Counted from the stretch's first letter, positions 7,434-17,729 are shown. The stretch is DNA of 64,000 nucleotides from Streptomyces lomondensis (GCF_014651035.1 NZ_BMWC01000002.1:372001-436000), one strand, 5' to 3'. Made by a program: numbers and translations. The notes: generated by a model from the sequence alone, not told the origin.

Positions 7434-8450
7434 ATGGCGAACGGCACGGCGACACCGACGGATCTGGACTCCAGGCTGGAGGCACACCGGACGGAGCTGA
7501 CGGGGTACTGCTACCGGATGCTCGGCTCCTCCTTCGAAGCGGAGGACGCGGTGCAGGACACGATGGTCCGCGCCTGGCGCAGCTACGACAAGTTCGAGGG
7601 CCGCTCCAGCCTGCGCTCCTGGCTCTACCGCATCGCGACCAACGTGTGCCTGGACATGCTGACCGCGGGCAACAAGCGCGCCCGGCCCATGGACCTCACC
7701 GAATCCACCCCGCTCGCCCAGGCGGCCCTCACTCCCCGACCGGACAACACCTGGCTGGAGCCCATGCCGGACGCCCGCGTGCTGCCCACGACCGACGACC
7801 CGGCGGAGGCGGCGGTCGCCAAGGAGTCCGTCCGGCTCGCCTTCATGGCCGCGCTCCAGCAGCTGCCGGCCAAGCAGCGGGCCGTGCTGATCCTGCGCGA
7901 GGTCCTGGCGTGGAAGGCCAGCGAGGTCGCGGAGCTGCTGGACACCTCGGTGGCGTCGGTCAACAGCGCCCTCCAGCGGGCCCGCGCCACCCTCGCCGAG
8001 CGGCAGGAGCCGGGCGCCGACGCGACCGTCTCCGACCCGCTGGACGAGGACCAGCAGAAGCTGCTGGACCGCTATGTGGCGGCCTTCGAGGGCTACGACA
8101 TGACGGCGCTGACGGCCCTGCTGCACGAGGACGCGGTCATGACGATGCCGCCGTTCGACCTGTGGCTGACCGGCGTGCGGGACATCACCGGCTTCATGAC
8201 CACCCTCGGCGCGCCCTGCGCGGGCTCCCGGCTGGTGCCGGTGCAGGTCAACGGCCTGCCCGGGTTCGCGCAGTACAAGCCGGACCCGGAGAAGGGCGGC
8301 TTCACGCCGTGGGCGGTCCAGGTGCTGGAGATCTCAGACGGCCGGATCACCGGGTTCCACTGCTTCCTCGACACCCAGCGCTGGTTCCCGCTCTTCGACC
8401 TGCCCCTCCACCTCGAAGCGGAGTCCGACCAGGTCGAGGAGCGCGCATAG
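7434..8450 (+). CDS. sigG: SigG/SigX5-type ECF sigma factor with SnoaL-like C-terminal domain
   Basis: A 338-residue sigma-70 family factor, longer than ordinary ECF factors. Region 2 is at about residues 15-85 (YCYRMLGSSFEAEDAVQDTMVRAWRSYDKFEGRSSLRSWLYRIATNVCLDML). Region 4 is at about 140-195 (LQQLPAKQRAVLILREVL, ASEVAELLDTSVASVNSALQRARATL). A SnoaL/NTF2-like domain fills the rest (RYVAAFEGYDMTALTALLHEDAVMTMPPF onwards). The layout and wording match the SigX5 family (TIGR02960) that includes M. tuberculosis SigG, whose gene also has a RecA-independent damage promoter. No anti-sigma gene is adjacent; the SnoaL domain probably does the regulation. The ATG at 7434 has AGGGG eight bases upstream; a GTG at 7404 is the alternative. 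Confidence 0.9.
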   Translation: MANGTATPTDLDSRLEAHRTELTGYCYRMLGSSFEAEDAVQDTMVRAWRSYDKFEGRSSLRSWLYRIATNVCLDMLTAGNKRARPMDLTESTPLAQAALTPRPDNTWLEPMPDARVLPTTDDPAEAAVAKESVRLAFMAALQQLPAKQRAVLILREVLAWKASEVAELLDTSVASVNSALQRARATLAERQEPGADATVSDPLDEDQQKLLDRYVAAFEGYDMTALTALLHEDAVMTMPPFDLWLTGVRDITGFMTTLGAPCAGSRLVPVQVNGLPGFAQYKPDPEKGGFTPWAVQVLEISDGRITGFHCFLDTQRWFPLFDLPLHLEAESDQVEERA

Positions 8451-8720
8451 GGCCGGGTGGGGGTCGCGCAGCCTGATCCGCCCGCCGGCCCGCCGGGCGG
8501 CCAGCTGGAGCCGTGCCAGCAGGTCCACGGTGGCGAGGCCCGGCGGCCCCAGGCCTCCGACATCGCACACCACGACCCGGGCACCGCTGCCGTCCAGCAG
8601 TGCCCGCACATCGTCGCTCAGCCCTCTCACCTCGTCCCGGGTGACGGGGCCGGGCAGTACGAGCACGGGCGGTGTCATGGCGTCCACGATCGGTAGACCG
8701 CGCGGGCGGTGGTAACTCAT
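8334..8720 (-). CDS. STAS-domain (anti-anti-sigma-like) protein
   Basis: A protein of up to 128 residues with a STAS domain: PPVLVLPGPVTRDEVRGLSDDVRALLDGSGARVVVCDVGGLGPPGLATVDLLARLQLAARRAGGRIRLR fits the beta-alpha pattern of anti-anti-sigma factors. The usual phosphorylatable D-S pair is replaced by G-G-L-G-P-P-G-L, so classical SpoIIAA-type phosphorylation looks unlikely. The start could be the ATG at 8720, a GTG at 8687 or the ATG at 8678. The last 39 codons (8334-8450) overlap the 3' end of the sigma gene on the other strand. Either gene's transcript would be antisense to the other. Confidence 0.72.
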   Translation of the reverse strand: MSYHRPRGLPIVDAMTPPVLVLPGPVTRDEVRGLSDDVRALLDGSGARVVVCDVGGLGPPGLATVDLLARLQLAARRAGGRIRLRDPHPALCALLDLVGLRFEVEGQVEEREPALGVEEAVEPGDPAV

Positions 8721-8851
8721 CGCGGCTGTCCGTCCTCTCGGCGCCGAGGATCACATTGACCACGGGACGGCCTTCCCCGGAGGGTTGGCTGCATGCCCCA
8801 TGCATCTGCCCCTTCCGCGCTGTCCGACGCCCTCTTCGCCGGGGAGCCGAC

Positions 8852-9772
8852 GTGCAGGGGGTGCTGAGCGGGTTCGCGGTCATCGCGGTCGTCATCGGGG
8901 TGGGCTATCTGATCGGTCGCCGGGGATATCTGGGCGACGGCGGCCGCGAGGTCCTGACCAAGCTGGCCTTCCACGTGGCGTCTCCCGCCCTGCTCTTCAC
9001 GACCCTCGCCGAGGCCGACCTGTCGGTGATCTTCTCCGACCGGCTGCTGGTCACGGCGATGAGCACGGCAGCGGCGGCGGGGGTCTTCGTGGCGGTGGGC
9101 GCCGCGCGCGGCTGGGGCGTGGGCCGGACGACGATCGGCGCGCTCTGCTCCAGCTACGTCAACTCCGGGAACCTCGGCATTCCGATCGCCGTGTACGTGC
9201 TGGGCGACGCGTCACTGGTCGCGCCGGTGCTGCTGTTCCAGCTGGTCGGCGTCACGCCGGTGGCGCTCACGATTCTGGACCTGGCGAGCGGCGGGGAGAA
9301 GCGGCCGCTGTGGCAGCGGCTGCTCACGCCGCTGCGCAACCCGATCGCGCTGGGCTCCCTGGCCGGGGTGGCGGCATCGGCGTCGGGGCTCCATGTCCCG
9401 GGCCCGCTGATGGACCCACTCACCCTCATCGGCAACATGTCCGTACCCGCGGTGCTGTTGGCCTTCGGCATCTCGCTGAGGGGCAGCACGCTTCCGCTGC
9501 GCGGGGCTGAACGAGCCCCTGTCCTCCTCGCCGTGTCGCTGAAGTCGTTCGCCCAGCCGGCGATCGCCTGGGCCCTGGCCACGGGCGTCTTCGGCCTGCA
9601 CGGGGCGCCCCTGCTCGACGTGGTGGTGACGTCGTCGCTTCCGGCGGCACAGAACCTCTTCACGTACGCGAGCAGCTATCGGGTCGGGGAGGTTCTGGCG
9701 AGGGAGGCGATCTTGTTGTCGACGGTGGTGGCGGTGCCGGTTCTGGTGGTGGTGGCGGCGCTTCTCGGGTGA
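8852..9772 (+). CDS. AEC family transporter (auxin efflux carrier type)
   Basis: A 306-residue integral membrane protein with ten predicted helices. The family hallmarks are visible: VGYLIGRRGYL near the start, KLAFHVASPALLF in helix 2, SSYVNSGNLGIPIAVYVLG in helix 4, and the second-half repeat SSLPAAQNLFTYASSY. AEC proteins export organic anions such as malate; the substrate here is unknown. The GTG at 8852 is chosen because GGGGAG lies five bases before it and the first helix starts at once. The long open frame back to 8672 has no coding character. Confidence 0.85.
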   Translation: MQGVLSGFAVIAVVIGVGYLIGRRGYLGDGGREVLTKLAFHVASPALLFTTLAEADLSVIFSDRLLVTAMSTAAAAGVFVAVGAARGWGVGRTTIGALCSSYVNSGNLGIPIAVYVLGDASLVAPVLLFQLVGVTPVALTILDLASGGEKRPLWQRLLTPLRNPIALGSLAGVAASASGLHVPGPLMDPLTLIGNMSVPAVLLAFGISLRGSTLPLRGAERAPVLLAVSLKSFAQPAIAWALATGVFGLHGAPLLDVVVTSSLPAAQNLFTYASSYRVGEVLAREAILLSTVVAVPVLVVVAALLG

Positions 9773-9773
9773 C

Positions 9774-10367
9774 TTACCTCTGCGGGAACTCGTCGGTGTC
9801 GAGCTTCAGGCCGAAGGGCTCCGGCAACTCGATCTGCTCGCCGAACTTCCCTGCGTGCAGAACCCGGTAGACGTCGCCTTGCGGTTCGCCGTAGAGCGTG
9901 ATGGTGGGGCCACCGGGGGCCCAGCCGTCGATGAGCAAGTACAGCGGAACACCGGCCTGGGCATAACCTGCGGCCTTCTTGATCCGGTCGTGGGTCGCAT
10001 TGGACTTGGACGTGATCTCGACGACCAGCTCGGCGGCAGCCGCTGGGATGAAGTTGCCGCCCTCGTCACGCAGCACCTGCCTGGGAGCGACTGCGAGATC
10101 AGGAATGTAGAGCCCGTCACGCGACGGGACCGCCGTGCCCAGGGTCTGATAGATGCCCCAGTGCCTGGGGATGACCTCGTACAGGGCTCGCTGAACCAGG
10201 TCAGCGATGTCGTTGTGGGCATTGGACGGCGGTGGTGCCACGGTGACGATCCCCTCGATGATCTCCACCTTGCAGCCCTCTGGCGCGTCCGTCTCCTGCC
10301 AGATCCGGACGAGGTCGTCCCACTCGTGGCCGTTGGCCGTCGAATGGTCGACTGTGAGTGCGCTCAT
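9774..10367 (-). CDS. Uma2 family PD-(D/E)xK nuclease-like protein
   Basis: A 197-residue Uma2-family protein. The nuclease-type core is visible as VEIIEGIVTVAPPPSNAHNDI, then YIPDLAVAP and LVVEITSKSN, giving the P-D ... E-x-T-S-K pattern. Next comes KKAAGYAQAGVPLYLLID. Streptomyces genomes hold dozens of such genes and no function is established. A second, divergent member is at 53595-54233. The ATG at 10367 has GGAG at good spacing. It is convergent with the AEC gene with one base between stops. Confidence 0.85.
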   Translation of the reverse strand: MSALTVDHSTANGHEWDDLVRIWQETDAPEGCKVEIIEGIVTVAPPPSNAHNDIADLVQRALYEVIPRHWGIYQTLGTAVPSRDGLYIPDLAVAPRQVLRDEGGNFIPAAAAELVVEITSKSNATHDRIKKAAGYAQAGVPLYLLIDGWAPGGPTITLYGEPQGDVYRVLHAGKFGEQIELPEPFGLKLDTDEFPQR

Positions 10368-10406
10368 GGCGGTCTCCAATCGGTGCGTCACCGATCCCAG
10401 CATGCC

Positions 10407-10440
10407 GAACGGGACCGGCGGTGGTCCACCGGCCCCGTTC
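10407..10440 (-). terminator. Terminator hairpin downstream of deoA
   Basis: Arms at 10407-10418 (GAACGGGACCGG) and 10429-10440 pair in 11 of 12 positions around a 10-base loop. It begins 23 bases past the deoA stop. Confidence 0.7.
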
Positions 10441-10462
10441 ACCCGAAAGGGAAAGCCCCTGG

Positions 10463-11746
10463 TCAGGCGATACGTTCCAGCACCACCGGCGACGCCGTGA
10501 AGGCCGTCCCCGGCGCGGCGATGTCGTACGAGCCCGCCACCGCCTCCAGCGCGTACGCGAACCGCTCCGGCGTGTCTGTGTGCAGGGTCAGCAGGGGCTG
10601 GCCCTCCGTTACCGTGTCGCCCGGCTTGGCGTGCATCTCCACGCCCGCGCCCGCCTGGACCGGGTCCTCCTTGCGGGCGCGGCCCGCGCCCAGGCGCCAG
10701 GCGGCGACGCCGATGCCGTACGCGTCGAGGCGGGTCAGGACACCGGAGGCCGGGGCCTTGATCACGTGCTGTTCGCGGGCCACCGGCAGCGCCGCGTCCG
10801 GGTCGCCGCCCTGCGCCGCGATCATCCGGCGCCAGACGTCCATCGCCGAGCCGTCGGCCAGGGCCTTCGCCGGGTCGGCGTCCCTGATGCCCGCCGCGTC
10901 GAGCATCTCGCGGGCCAGGGCGATCGTCAGCTCGACCACGTCCGCCGGGCCGCCGCCCGCCAGGACCTCCACCGACTCGCGGACCTCCAGGGCGTTGCCG
11001 GCCGTCAGGCCGAGCGGGGTCGACATGTCCGTGAGGAGCGCGACCGTCTGCACGCCGTGGTCGGTGCCCAGGCCGACCATCGTGGAGGCCAGTTCGCGGG
11101 CGTCCTCGATGGTCTTCATGAAGGCGCCCGAGCCGACCTTCACGTCCAGGACCAGCGAGCCCGTGCCCTCCGCGATCTTCTTCGACATGATCGAGGAGGC
11201 GATCAGCGGGATCGCCTCGACCGTGCCCGTGACGTCGCGCAGGGCGTAGAGCTTCTTGTCGGCGGGGGCCAGGCCGTCGCCCGCCGCGCAGATCACCGCG
11301 CCCGTGGTCTCCAGGACGTGCAGCATCTCCTCGTTGGAGAGCAGGGCCCGCCAGCCGGGGATCGACTCCAACTTGTCCAGCGTGCCGCCCGTGTGGCCGA
11401 GGCCGCGGCCCGAGAGCTGGGGGACGGCGGCGCCGCAGGCCGCGACCAGCGGGGCCAGCGGCAGGGTGATCTTGTCGCCGACGCCGCCCGTGGAGTGCTT
11501 GTCGGCCGTCGGGCGGGACAGGGACGAGAAGTCCATGCGCTCGCCGGAGGCGATCATCGCGGCCGTCCAGCGGGCGATCTCGCGGCGGTTCATGCCGTTG
11601 AGCAGGATGGCCATCGCGAGGGCCGACATCTGCTCGTCGGCCACCTCGCCTCGGGTGTACGCGTCGATGACCCAGTCGATCTGCTCGTCGCCGAGCTCGC
11701 CGCGGTCCCGCTTGGTGCGGATGACGGAGATGGCGTCCATGGCCAT
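10463..11746 (-). CDS. deoA: Thymidine phosphorylase
   Basis: A 427-residue pyrimidine-nucleoside phosphorylase that converts thymidine (and deoxyuridine) plus phosphate to base and deoxyribose-1-phosphate. The phosphate-binding motif KHSTGGVGDKITLPLAPLVAACG and the family signature SGRGLGHTGGTLDKLESIPG are intact. The C-terminal domain with EMHAKPGDTV and PLLTLHTDTPERF is complete. It lies downstream of cdd on the same strand, 84 bases away, and a large hairpin fills that gap. A GAAGGA ribosome site precedes the ATG at 11746; a second in-frame ATG lies two codons on. Together with Cdd and Add it completes degradation of imported nucleosides. Confidence 0.96.
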   Translation of the reverse strand: MAMDAISVIRTKRDRGELGDEQIDWVIDAYTRGEVADEQMSALAMAILLNGMNRREIARWTAAMIASGERMDFSSLSRPTADKHSTGGVGDKITLPLAPLVAACGAAVPQLSGRGLGHTGGTLDKLESIPGWRALLSNEEMLHVLETTGAVICAAGDGLAPADKKLYALRDVTGTVEAIPLIASSIMSKKIAEGTGSLVLDVKVGSGAFMKTIEDARELASTMVGLGTDHGVQTVALLTDMSTPLGLTAGNALEVRESVEVLAGGGPADVVELTIALAREMLDAAGIRDADPAKALADGSAMDVWRRMIAAQGGDPDAALPVAREQHVIKAPASGVLTRLDAYGIGVAAWRLGAGRARKEDPVQAGAGVEMHAKPGDTVTEGQPLLTLHTDTPERFAYALEAVAGSYDIAAPGTAFTASPVVLERIA

Positions 11747-11775
11747 GACTTGCTTCCTTCCGAGGGTTCCAGAAG

Positions 11776-11827
11776 CCGTGCGGCCCCTCCGAGCCGGTCG
11801 CGTGACCGACGCGGAGGGGCCGCACGG
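11776..11827 (-). terminator. Intercistronic hairpin between cdd and deoA
   Basis: A perfect 16-bp stem: CCGTGCGGCCCCTCCG at 11776-11791 pairs with 11812-11827, around a 20-base loop that can itself fold. It starts four bases after the cdd stop and ends 30 bases before deoA. It could terminate part of the operon transcript or mark a processing point that lowers deoA expression. Confidence 0.75.
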
Positions 11828-11830
11828 GCG

Positions 11831-12247
11831 TTACTTGCTGAGGTGGCCCGGCCCGAAGGCCTGGGGCAGCATCTCCGACAGCGGCAGGATGCCCGCCGGG
11901 GTCTCCAGCAGGAGGTCCGGGCCGCCGAACTCGTACAGCAGCTGGCGGCAGCGGCCGCACGGCACGAGCGTGTCGCCGTGACGGTCGACGCAGGTGAAGT
12001 GCGTCAGGCGGCCGCCGCCGGTGTTGTGCAGCTCCGACACCAGGCCGCACTCGGCGCACAGGGCGAGCCCGTACGAGGCGTTCTCGACGTTGCAGCCGGA
12101 GATGATCCGGCCGTCGTCGACCAGGGCCGCCACACCGACCGGGTACCCGGAGTACGGGGCGTACGCCCGGGACATGGCGTCCCGGGCCACCGCGCGCAGC
12201 TTCTCCCAGTCGACGGCCCGGTCGGCAGCCCGGTCGGCGTCGGTCAC
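11831..12247 (-). CDS. cdd: Cytidine deaminase
   Basis: A 138-residue zinc enzyme of the homotetrameric CDA type. Substrate motif GCNVENASYGL is followed by the zinc and catalytic motif CAECGLV and by PCGRCRQLLYEF, which supplies the other two cysteine ligands. It deaminates cytidine and deoxycytidine to uridine forms. The GTG at 12247 overlaps the TGA of the upstream permease (GTGA), so translation is coupled. It is the fourth gene of the ABC nucleoside-transport operon, which supports a salvage role. Confidence 0.95.
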   Translation of the reverse strand: MTDADRAADRAVDWEKLRAVARDAMSRAYAPYSGYPVGVAALVDDGRIISGCNVENASYGLALCAECGLVSELHNTGGGRLTHFTCVDRHGDTLVPCGRCRQLLYEFGGPDLLLETPAGILPLSEMLPQAFGPGHLSK

Positions 12248-13509
12248 TTGCCCTGTCCCTTCCGGTACGGCATGCCGTTCGCCCTCGGCATCCGCAGCCG
12301 CTGGGCGGACAGCGCGAGGACCACCAGGGTGATGACATACGGCGTGGCGGAGACGACCTGGTTCGGGACCTCGTCGGTGGAGGCGTACCAGGCGAACACC
12401 AGGGCGCCGCAGACCAGGGTGACGACGGCCGGCACGTACTTCTTGCGGACCACCAGCCAGATCGCGCCGATGATCAGCAGCAGCGCGCCGAGCAGCAGCA
12501 GGGCGTGGACGTTGGCGGAGCCGCCGCGCAGGTTGAGGCTGTCGGTGTAGCCGAACAGGCCGGCGCCGAGGGCGAGGCCGCCCGGCATCCAGTTGCCGAA
12601 GATCATCGCCGCGAGGCCGATGAAGCCGCGGCCGCTGACCTGGCCCTCCAGATAGAAGGGGTTGGCCACGATGGACAGGAAGACACCGCCGAGCCCGGCG
12701 AGGCCGCCGGAGATGACGACGGCGATGTACTTGTACTTGTAGACGTTGACGCCGAGGGACTCGGCGGCCACCGGGTTCTCGCCGCAGGAGCGCAGGCGCA
12801 GGCCGAACGCGGTGCGCCACAGGATCCACCAGGTGGCGGGGATCAGCGCGACGGCGATCAGGGTCAGCCAGGAGACGTTGGTGACCAGGCCGCCGAGCAG
12901 GCCCGCGATGTCGGAGATCAGGAACCAGCCCTTGTCGTTGAGCTCCCTGAGCCCGTCGGAGAGTCCGGGCACGGTGAAGCTGCCGAGGGAGTCGACCGCC
13001 GGGGACTGCTTGGCGGAGCCGCCCGCGTGGCCCTCGAAGGCGAGAGGCGCGAGGTAGCGGGTGGCGCCGAGGGCGAGGATGTTGATCGCCACACCGGAGA
13101 CGATGTGGTTGACGTTGAAGGTGACGGTGACGAAGGCGTGCAGCAGGCCGCCGAGGCAGCCGCCGATGATGCCCACCAGGACACCGGTCCACGGGCCCCA
13201 CTGGAAGCCGGCCCAGGCGCCGAACCAGGTGCCGAGGATCATCATGCCCTCGAGGCCGATGTTGACCACGCCCGCGCGCTCGGCCCACAGGCCGCCGAGG
13301 CCGGCGAGGCCGATCGGCACGGCGAGCTGGAGCGCGGTGGACATCTGGCTGACGTTGGTGATGCCGTCGGCGCCGGTGATGAGCCGGACGATCGAGGTGA
13401 GCGCCAGTCCGCCGGCGATGATCAGCAGCAGGACGGGCAGCGACAGGCGGCGGCCGGTCGGCGCCGCGGGCTGCAGCGTGGGCTGGTTGAGGTCGGTCGC
13501 GGTGGTCAT
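12244..13509 (-). CDS. ABC transporter permease, nucleoside/simple-sugar type (second subunit)
   Basis: A 421-residue membrane permease of the BPD_transp_2 family. The conserved block GLGGLWAERAGVVNIGLEGMMILG lies at about residues 70-93, and the coupling region with FGLRLRSCGENPVAAESLGVNVYKYK at about 235-260, followed by several more helices. It pairs with the permease encoded just upstream to form the membrane channel. Start ATG at 13509 overlaps the previous stop (ATGA), and its own stop overlaps the cdd start. The family (BmpA-linked transporters, NupABC of lactococci) imports nucleosides. Confidence 0.92.
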   Translation of the reverse strand: MTTATDLNQPTLQPAAPTGRRLSLPVLLLIIAGGLALTSIVRLITGADGITNVSQMSTALQLAVPIGLAGLGGLWAERAGVVNIGLEGMMILGTWFGAWAGFQWGPWTGVLVGIIGGCLGGLLHAFVTVTFNVNHIVSGVAINILALGATRYLAPLAFEGHAGGSAKQSPAVDSLGSFTVPGLSDGLRELNDKGWFLISDIAGLLGGLVTNVSWLTLIAVALIPATWWILWRTAFGLRLRSCGENPVAAESLGVNVYKYKYIAVVISGGLAGLGGVFLSIVANPFYLEGQVSGRGFIGLAAMIFGNWMPGGLALGAGLFGYTDSLNLRGGSANVHALLLLGALLLIIGAIWLVVRKKYVPAVVTLVCGALVFAWYASTDEVPNQVVSATPYVITLVVLALSAQRLRMPRANGMPYRKGQGK

Positions 13510-14626
13510 CGGCCAGCCACCTCCTTCGTGGTGTCGTTGTTGCCGAGGACGTGACCGGCGGCCAGTTCGGCGCCGACCCGGCGCTGCTGGCGGCGCAGGC
13601 CCCACTCGCGGACGGCCTCGTAGGAGACGACGACCGAGAGCACGATCAGGCCCTGCATGATGACCGCGATCTCCTTGTCGTAGCCGTGGAAGTCCAGCTC
13701 GGGCGAGGCCTTGTCGAGCCAGGCCCACAGCAGCGCGGCGAAGGCGATGCCGACCGGGCTGTTGCGGCCGAGCAGGGCGATGCCGATGCCGAGGAAGCCG
13801 ATGCCGGTGGGGAAGTTCAGGCTGTAGGTGTGGGTGTCGCCGAGCAGGATCGGCAGGCCGGCGAGGCCCGCGATGCCGCCGGAGAGCAGCATGGCGGTGA
13901 GCACCATGCGCTTGGGGTCGACGCCGCTGGCCGCCGCCGCGGTCTCCGAGGCGCCGGAGGCGCGCAGGTCGAAGCCGAAGCGGGTGCGGTTGAGGACGAC
14001 CCAGTAGCCGATGCCGAGCAGCACGGCGAGCAGCACCAGGCCGTAGATCTCGCCGGCCGCGCCCATGCCGATGCCGGGGATCCAGCCGGAGGAGTGCATC
14101 TCGCCGGTGGTGTTGTTGTTGCCGACCTTCACACCGAAGACGTTCGGCAGCCACAGGTAGGCGATCACGGAGGTGGCGATCGCGTTGAGCATGATCGTGG
14201 CGACGACCTCGCTGACGCCGCGGGTGACCTTGAGGACACCGGCGATGCCGGCCCAGAAGGCGCCGGTGAGGACGGCGGTCAGGAGCAGCAGCGGGATCTG
14301 GAGGGCGGCCGGCAGAGCGACGTGGGCGCCGACGATCGCGGCCAGCATCGCGCCGAGCTGGTACTGGCCGTCGACGCCGATGTTGAACAGGTTCATCCGG
14401 AAGCCGATGGCCACCGCGAGCGCCGCGATGTAGTACATCGAGGCCTGGTTGATGACCAGCACCTGGATGTCCGAGAAGCCGATCTGCTCGAACATCAGGG
14501 CGAACGGCTCGACCGGGCTCTTGCCCGACGCGACCAGCACGATCGCGCTCAGGACGAAGGCCACGGCGAGCGCGATGACCGGTCCGGCCACCGCGAGGAG
14601 CACGCGCTCCCTGTCGAACTTCTTCA

Positions 14627-14627
<1 letters not shown>
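13506..14627 (-). CDS. ABC transporter permease, nucleoside/simple-sugar type (first subunit)
   Basis: A 373-residue BPD_transp_2 permease. An N-terminal helix (VLLAVAGPVIALAVAFVLSAIVLVASG) is followed by the family block AIGFRMNLFNIGVDGQYQLGAM, GVSEVVATIMLNAIA, and the cytoplasmic loop RTRFGFDLRASGASETAAAASGVD that contacts the ATPase. The last 40 residues are a hydrophilic tail. Its ATG shares a base with the ATPase stop (TGATG) and its stop overlaps the next permease start, so the three transporter genes are translationally coupled. Confidence 0.92.
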
Positions 14628-16198
<1,571 letters not shown>

Positions 16199-16274
16199 CG
16201 ATTCGTTGACCGCCGCTCCGGCCGGAGGGCTGCTGGACGCGTTGATGGCGCACTCTCCTGGGGACGGGGGTCGT

Positions 16275-16286
16275 CTACGCGCGTAG
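16275..16286. promoter_or_regulatory. Nucleoside-regulon operator before the ABC operon
   Basis: Perfect palindrome CTACGCGCGTAG, identical to the one before add. It lies 77 bases before the GTG (29 before the candidate ATC) of the ATPase gene. A plausible minus-strand promoter is upstream of it, which would place the operator in the leader. Confidence 0.75.
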
Positions 16287-16324
16287 CGCCCCTACGGCAT
16301 ACAGAGGGGCCGACGCACCGCGAC

Positions 16325-16360
16325 AACGGGGTACGAGGAGCAGCCTCCCCGTACCCCGTT
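16325..16360 (-). terminator. Terminator downstream of the first bmpA gene
   Basis: AACGGGGTACG (16325-16335) pairs with CGTACCCCGTT (16350-16360), extended inward by four more pairs after one mismatch. It lies 47 bases past the bmpA stop and just upstream of the ABC-operon operator, so it insulates the two transcripts. Confidence 0.8.
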
Positions 16361-16406
16361 GAGCGGACGTAACCCCGGGGTTACTGCCTGCTCGACTTAC
16401 GACTCG

Positions 16407-17453
16407 TCAGCTGCTCTTGACCTTGATCTCGCCGCTGATGATCTTCTCCTTGGCCGTCTTGATGGCTTCCTGGAGCTCGGCGTCGTCCGCGAACTTCGGG
16501 TTGGAGTTCGACAGGCCCACCTCGCCGGTCTTCAGATCGCCACGAACGATACCGGTCTCGGGCTTGCCGTCCTCGACCGACTTCGCCAGGTTGTACACCG
16601 CCTTGGCGACGTCCTTCATCGCCGAGGTGAGGATGAAGTCCTTGTACTTGGCGAGGGCGGCCTGCTGGTACTGGTCGGAGTCGACGCCGATGGCCCACAC
16701 CTTGCTGGTGGCGGCGGCCTCGATCACGCCCTGGCCGGAGAGGCCCGCGGCCGCGTAGACCACGTCGGCCTTCTTCTCGATCTGACCTTCGGCGGCCGAC
16801 TTGCCCTTGTCGGGGCTGGAGAAGCCGCCCTCCTCGGCCGTCTGGGTCAGGTACTGCGACAGGACCTTGACCTTCGGGTCGGTGTCCTTGACGCCCTGCT
16901 CGAAGCCCGCCTGGAACTTGTGGATCAGCGGGATGTCCACGCCGCCCACGAAGCCGACGACCTTCGACTTGGTGCTCCTGGCAGCGGCGACGCCGGCCAG
17001 GTAGGAGGCCTGCTCCTCGTTGAAGACCAGGTCGGCGACGTTCTTGGTGTTGATCGTGGCGTCGTCGACGATGCCGAACGTGGTCTTCGGGAACTTCTCC
17101 GCGGCACCCTTGACGGCCGCGGCGTACGCGTAGCCGACGCCGATGACCGGGTTGTAGCCCTGCTTCGCCAGCGAGACCAGGCGCTGCTCCTTGTCGGCGT
17201 CCGTCTCGCCCTCGGTGGGCTCGACGTCGGCCGTCTCGTAGCCGAACTCCTTCTGCGCCTGCTCCAGGCCCGCGTAGGCCGCGTCGTTGAAGGACTGGTC
17301 GCCCTTGCCGCCGACGTCGTACGCGATGGCGAGGCCCTTGTTCCCCTTCGAGTCCGACGACCCGGAGGTCGAGGTGCTGCCGCAGGCGGCGAGGGCGAGG
17401 GCCAGGGAGGCGGTCGCTGCGCCTGCGACCGTGATCCGGGAAATCCGGCGCAT
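16407..17453 (-). CDS. BmpA-type nucleoside-binding lipoprotein (first copy)
   Basis: A 348-residue extracellular substrate-binding lipoprotein of the BMP/PnrA family, which in other bacteria binds purine or other nucleosides. The signal peptide ends in the lipobox LALAACG. Family motifs include GLAIAYDVGGKGDQSFNDAAYAG, VGFVGGVDIPLIHKFQAGFEQG, and KKADVVYAAAGLSGQGVIEAA with GVDSDQYQQAALAKYKDFILTSAMKDV. It is encoded just upstream of the ABC operon but has its own operator (17523-17534) and terminator. The paralogue at 17730-18779 is very similar along its whole length. Confidence 0.93.
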   Translation of the reverse strand: MRRISRITVAGAATASLALALAACGSTSTSGSSDSKGNKGLAIAYDVGGKGDQSFNDAAYAGLEQAQKEFGYETADVEPTEGETDADKEQRLVSLAKQGYNPVIGVGYAYAAAVKGAAEKFPKTTFGIVDDATINTKNVADLVFNEEQASYLAGVAAARSTKSKVVGFVGGVDIPLIHKFQAGFEQGVKDTDPKVKVLSQYLTQTAEEGGFSSPDKGKSAAEGQIEKKADVVYAAAGLSGQGVIEAAATSKVWAIGVDSDQYQQAALAKYKDFILTSAMKDVAKAVYNLAKSVEDGKPETGIVRGDLKTGEVGLSNSNPKFADDAELQEAIKTAKEKIISGEIKVKSS

Positions 17454-17522
17454 GTGTGGGTGCTCCTGTCGGGTCGCTTAGCGCCGGGACGGTTCGGCTT
17501 CGGCGCTGGCTTCGCCGCAGAT

Positions 17523-17534
17523 TAACGCGCGTAG
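17523..17534. promoter_or_regulatory. Nucleoside-regulon operator before bmpA (first copy)
   Basis: On the minus strand this reads CTACGCGCGTTA, running straight into TAATCT, a likely -10 box (17519-17524 region). Ten of twelve positions match the perfect palindrome. It lies 70 bases before the start codon. Confidence 0.7.
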
Positions 17535-17670
17535 ACCTCCCTGGAAACCCCTTCTGTCCACCTTGTTATGCGCCCGTGGCCAAGCCATCACCGGGTCTTG
17601 GCCGGGGCGTTGCCGACCGCAAACGGCGGGTGGCGCTGGGTGATCCGGGCGGGCGGTGTGCCGGGAACGG

Positions 17671-17707
17671 CGGAGCGGGCGGGCACCCTGGGTGCCCGCC
17701 CGCTCCG
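17671..17707 (-). terminator. Terminator downstream of the second bmpA gene
   Basis: A perfect 17-bp stem with a three-base CTG loop: CGGAGCGGGCGGGCACC at 17671-17687 pairs with 17691-17707. It starts 22 bases past the stop of the second bmpA gene. Confidence 0.88.
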
Positions 17708-17729
17708 GCTGCCGTCCGACCTGTCGCGT

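Noticed and set aside
9774..12338. 854-residue open frame covering deoA and Uma2
   Set aside because: Only the last 197 residues are a real protein. The rest is antisense or off-frame to deoA and cdd, with Arg/Gly/Pro-rich shadow composition.
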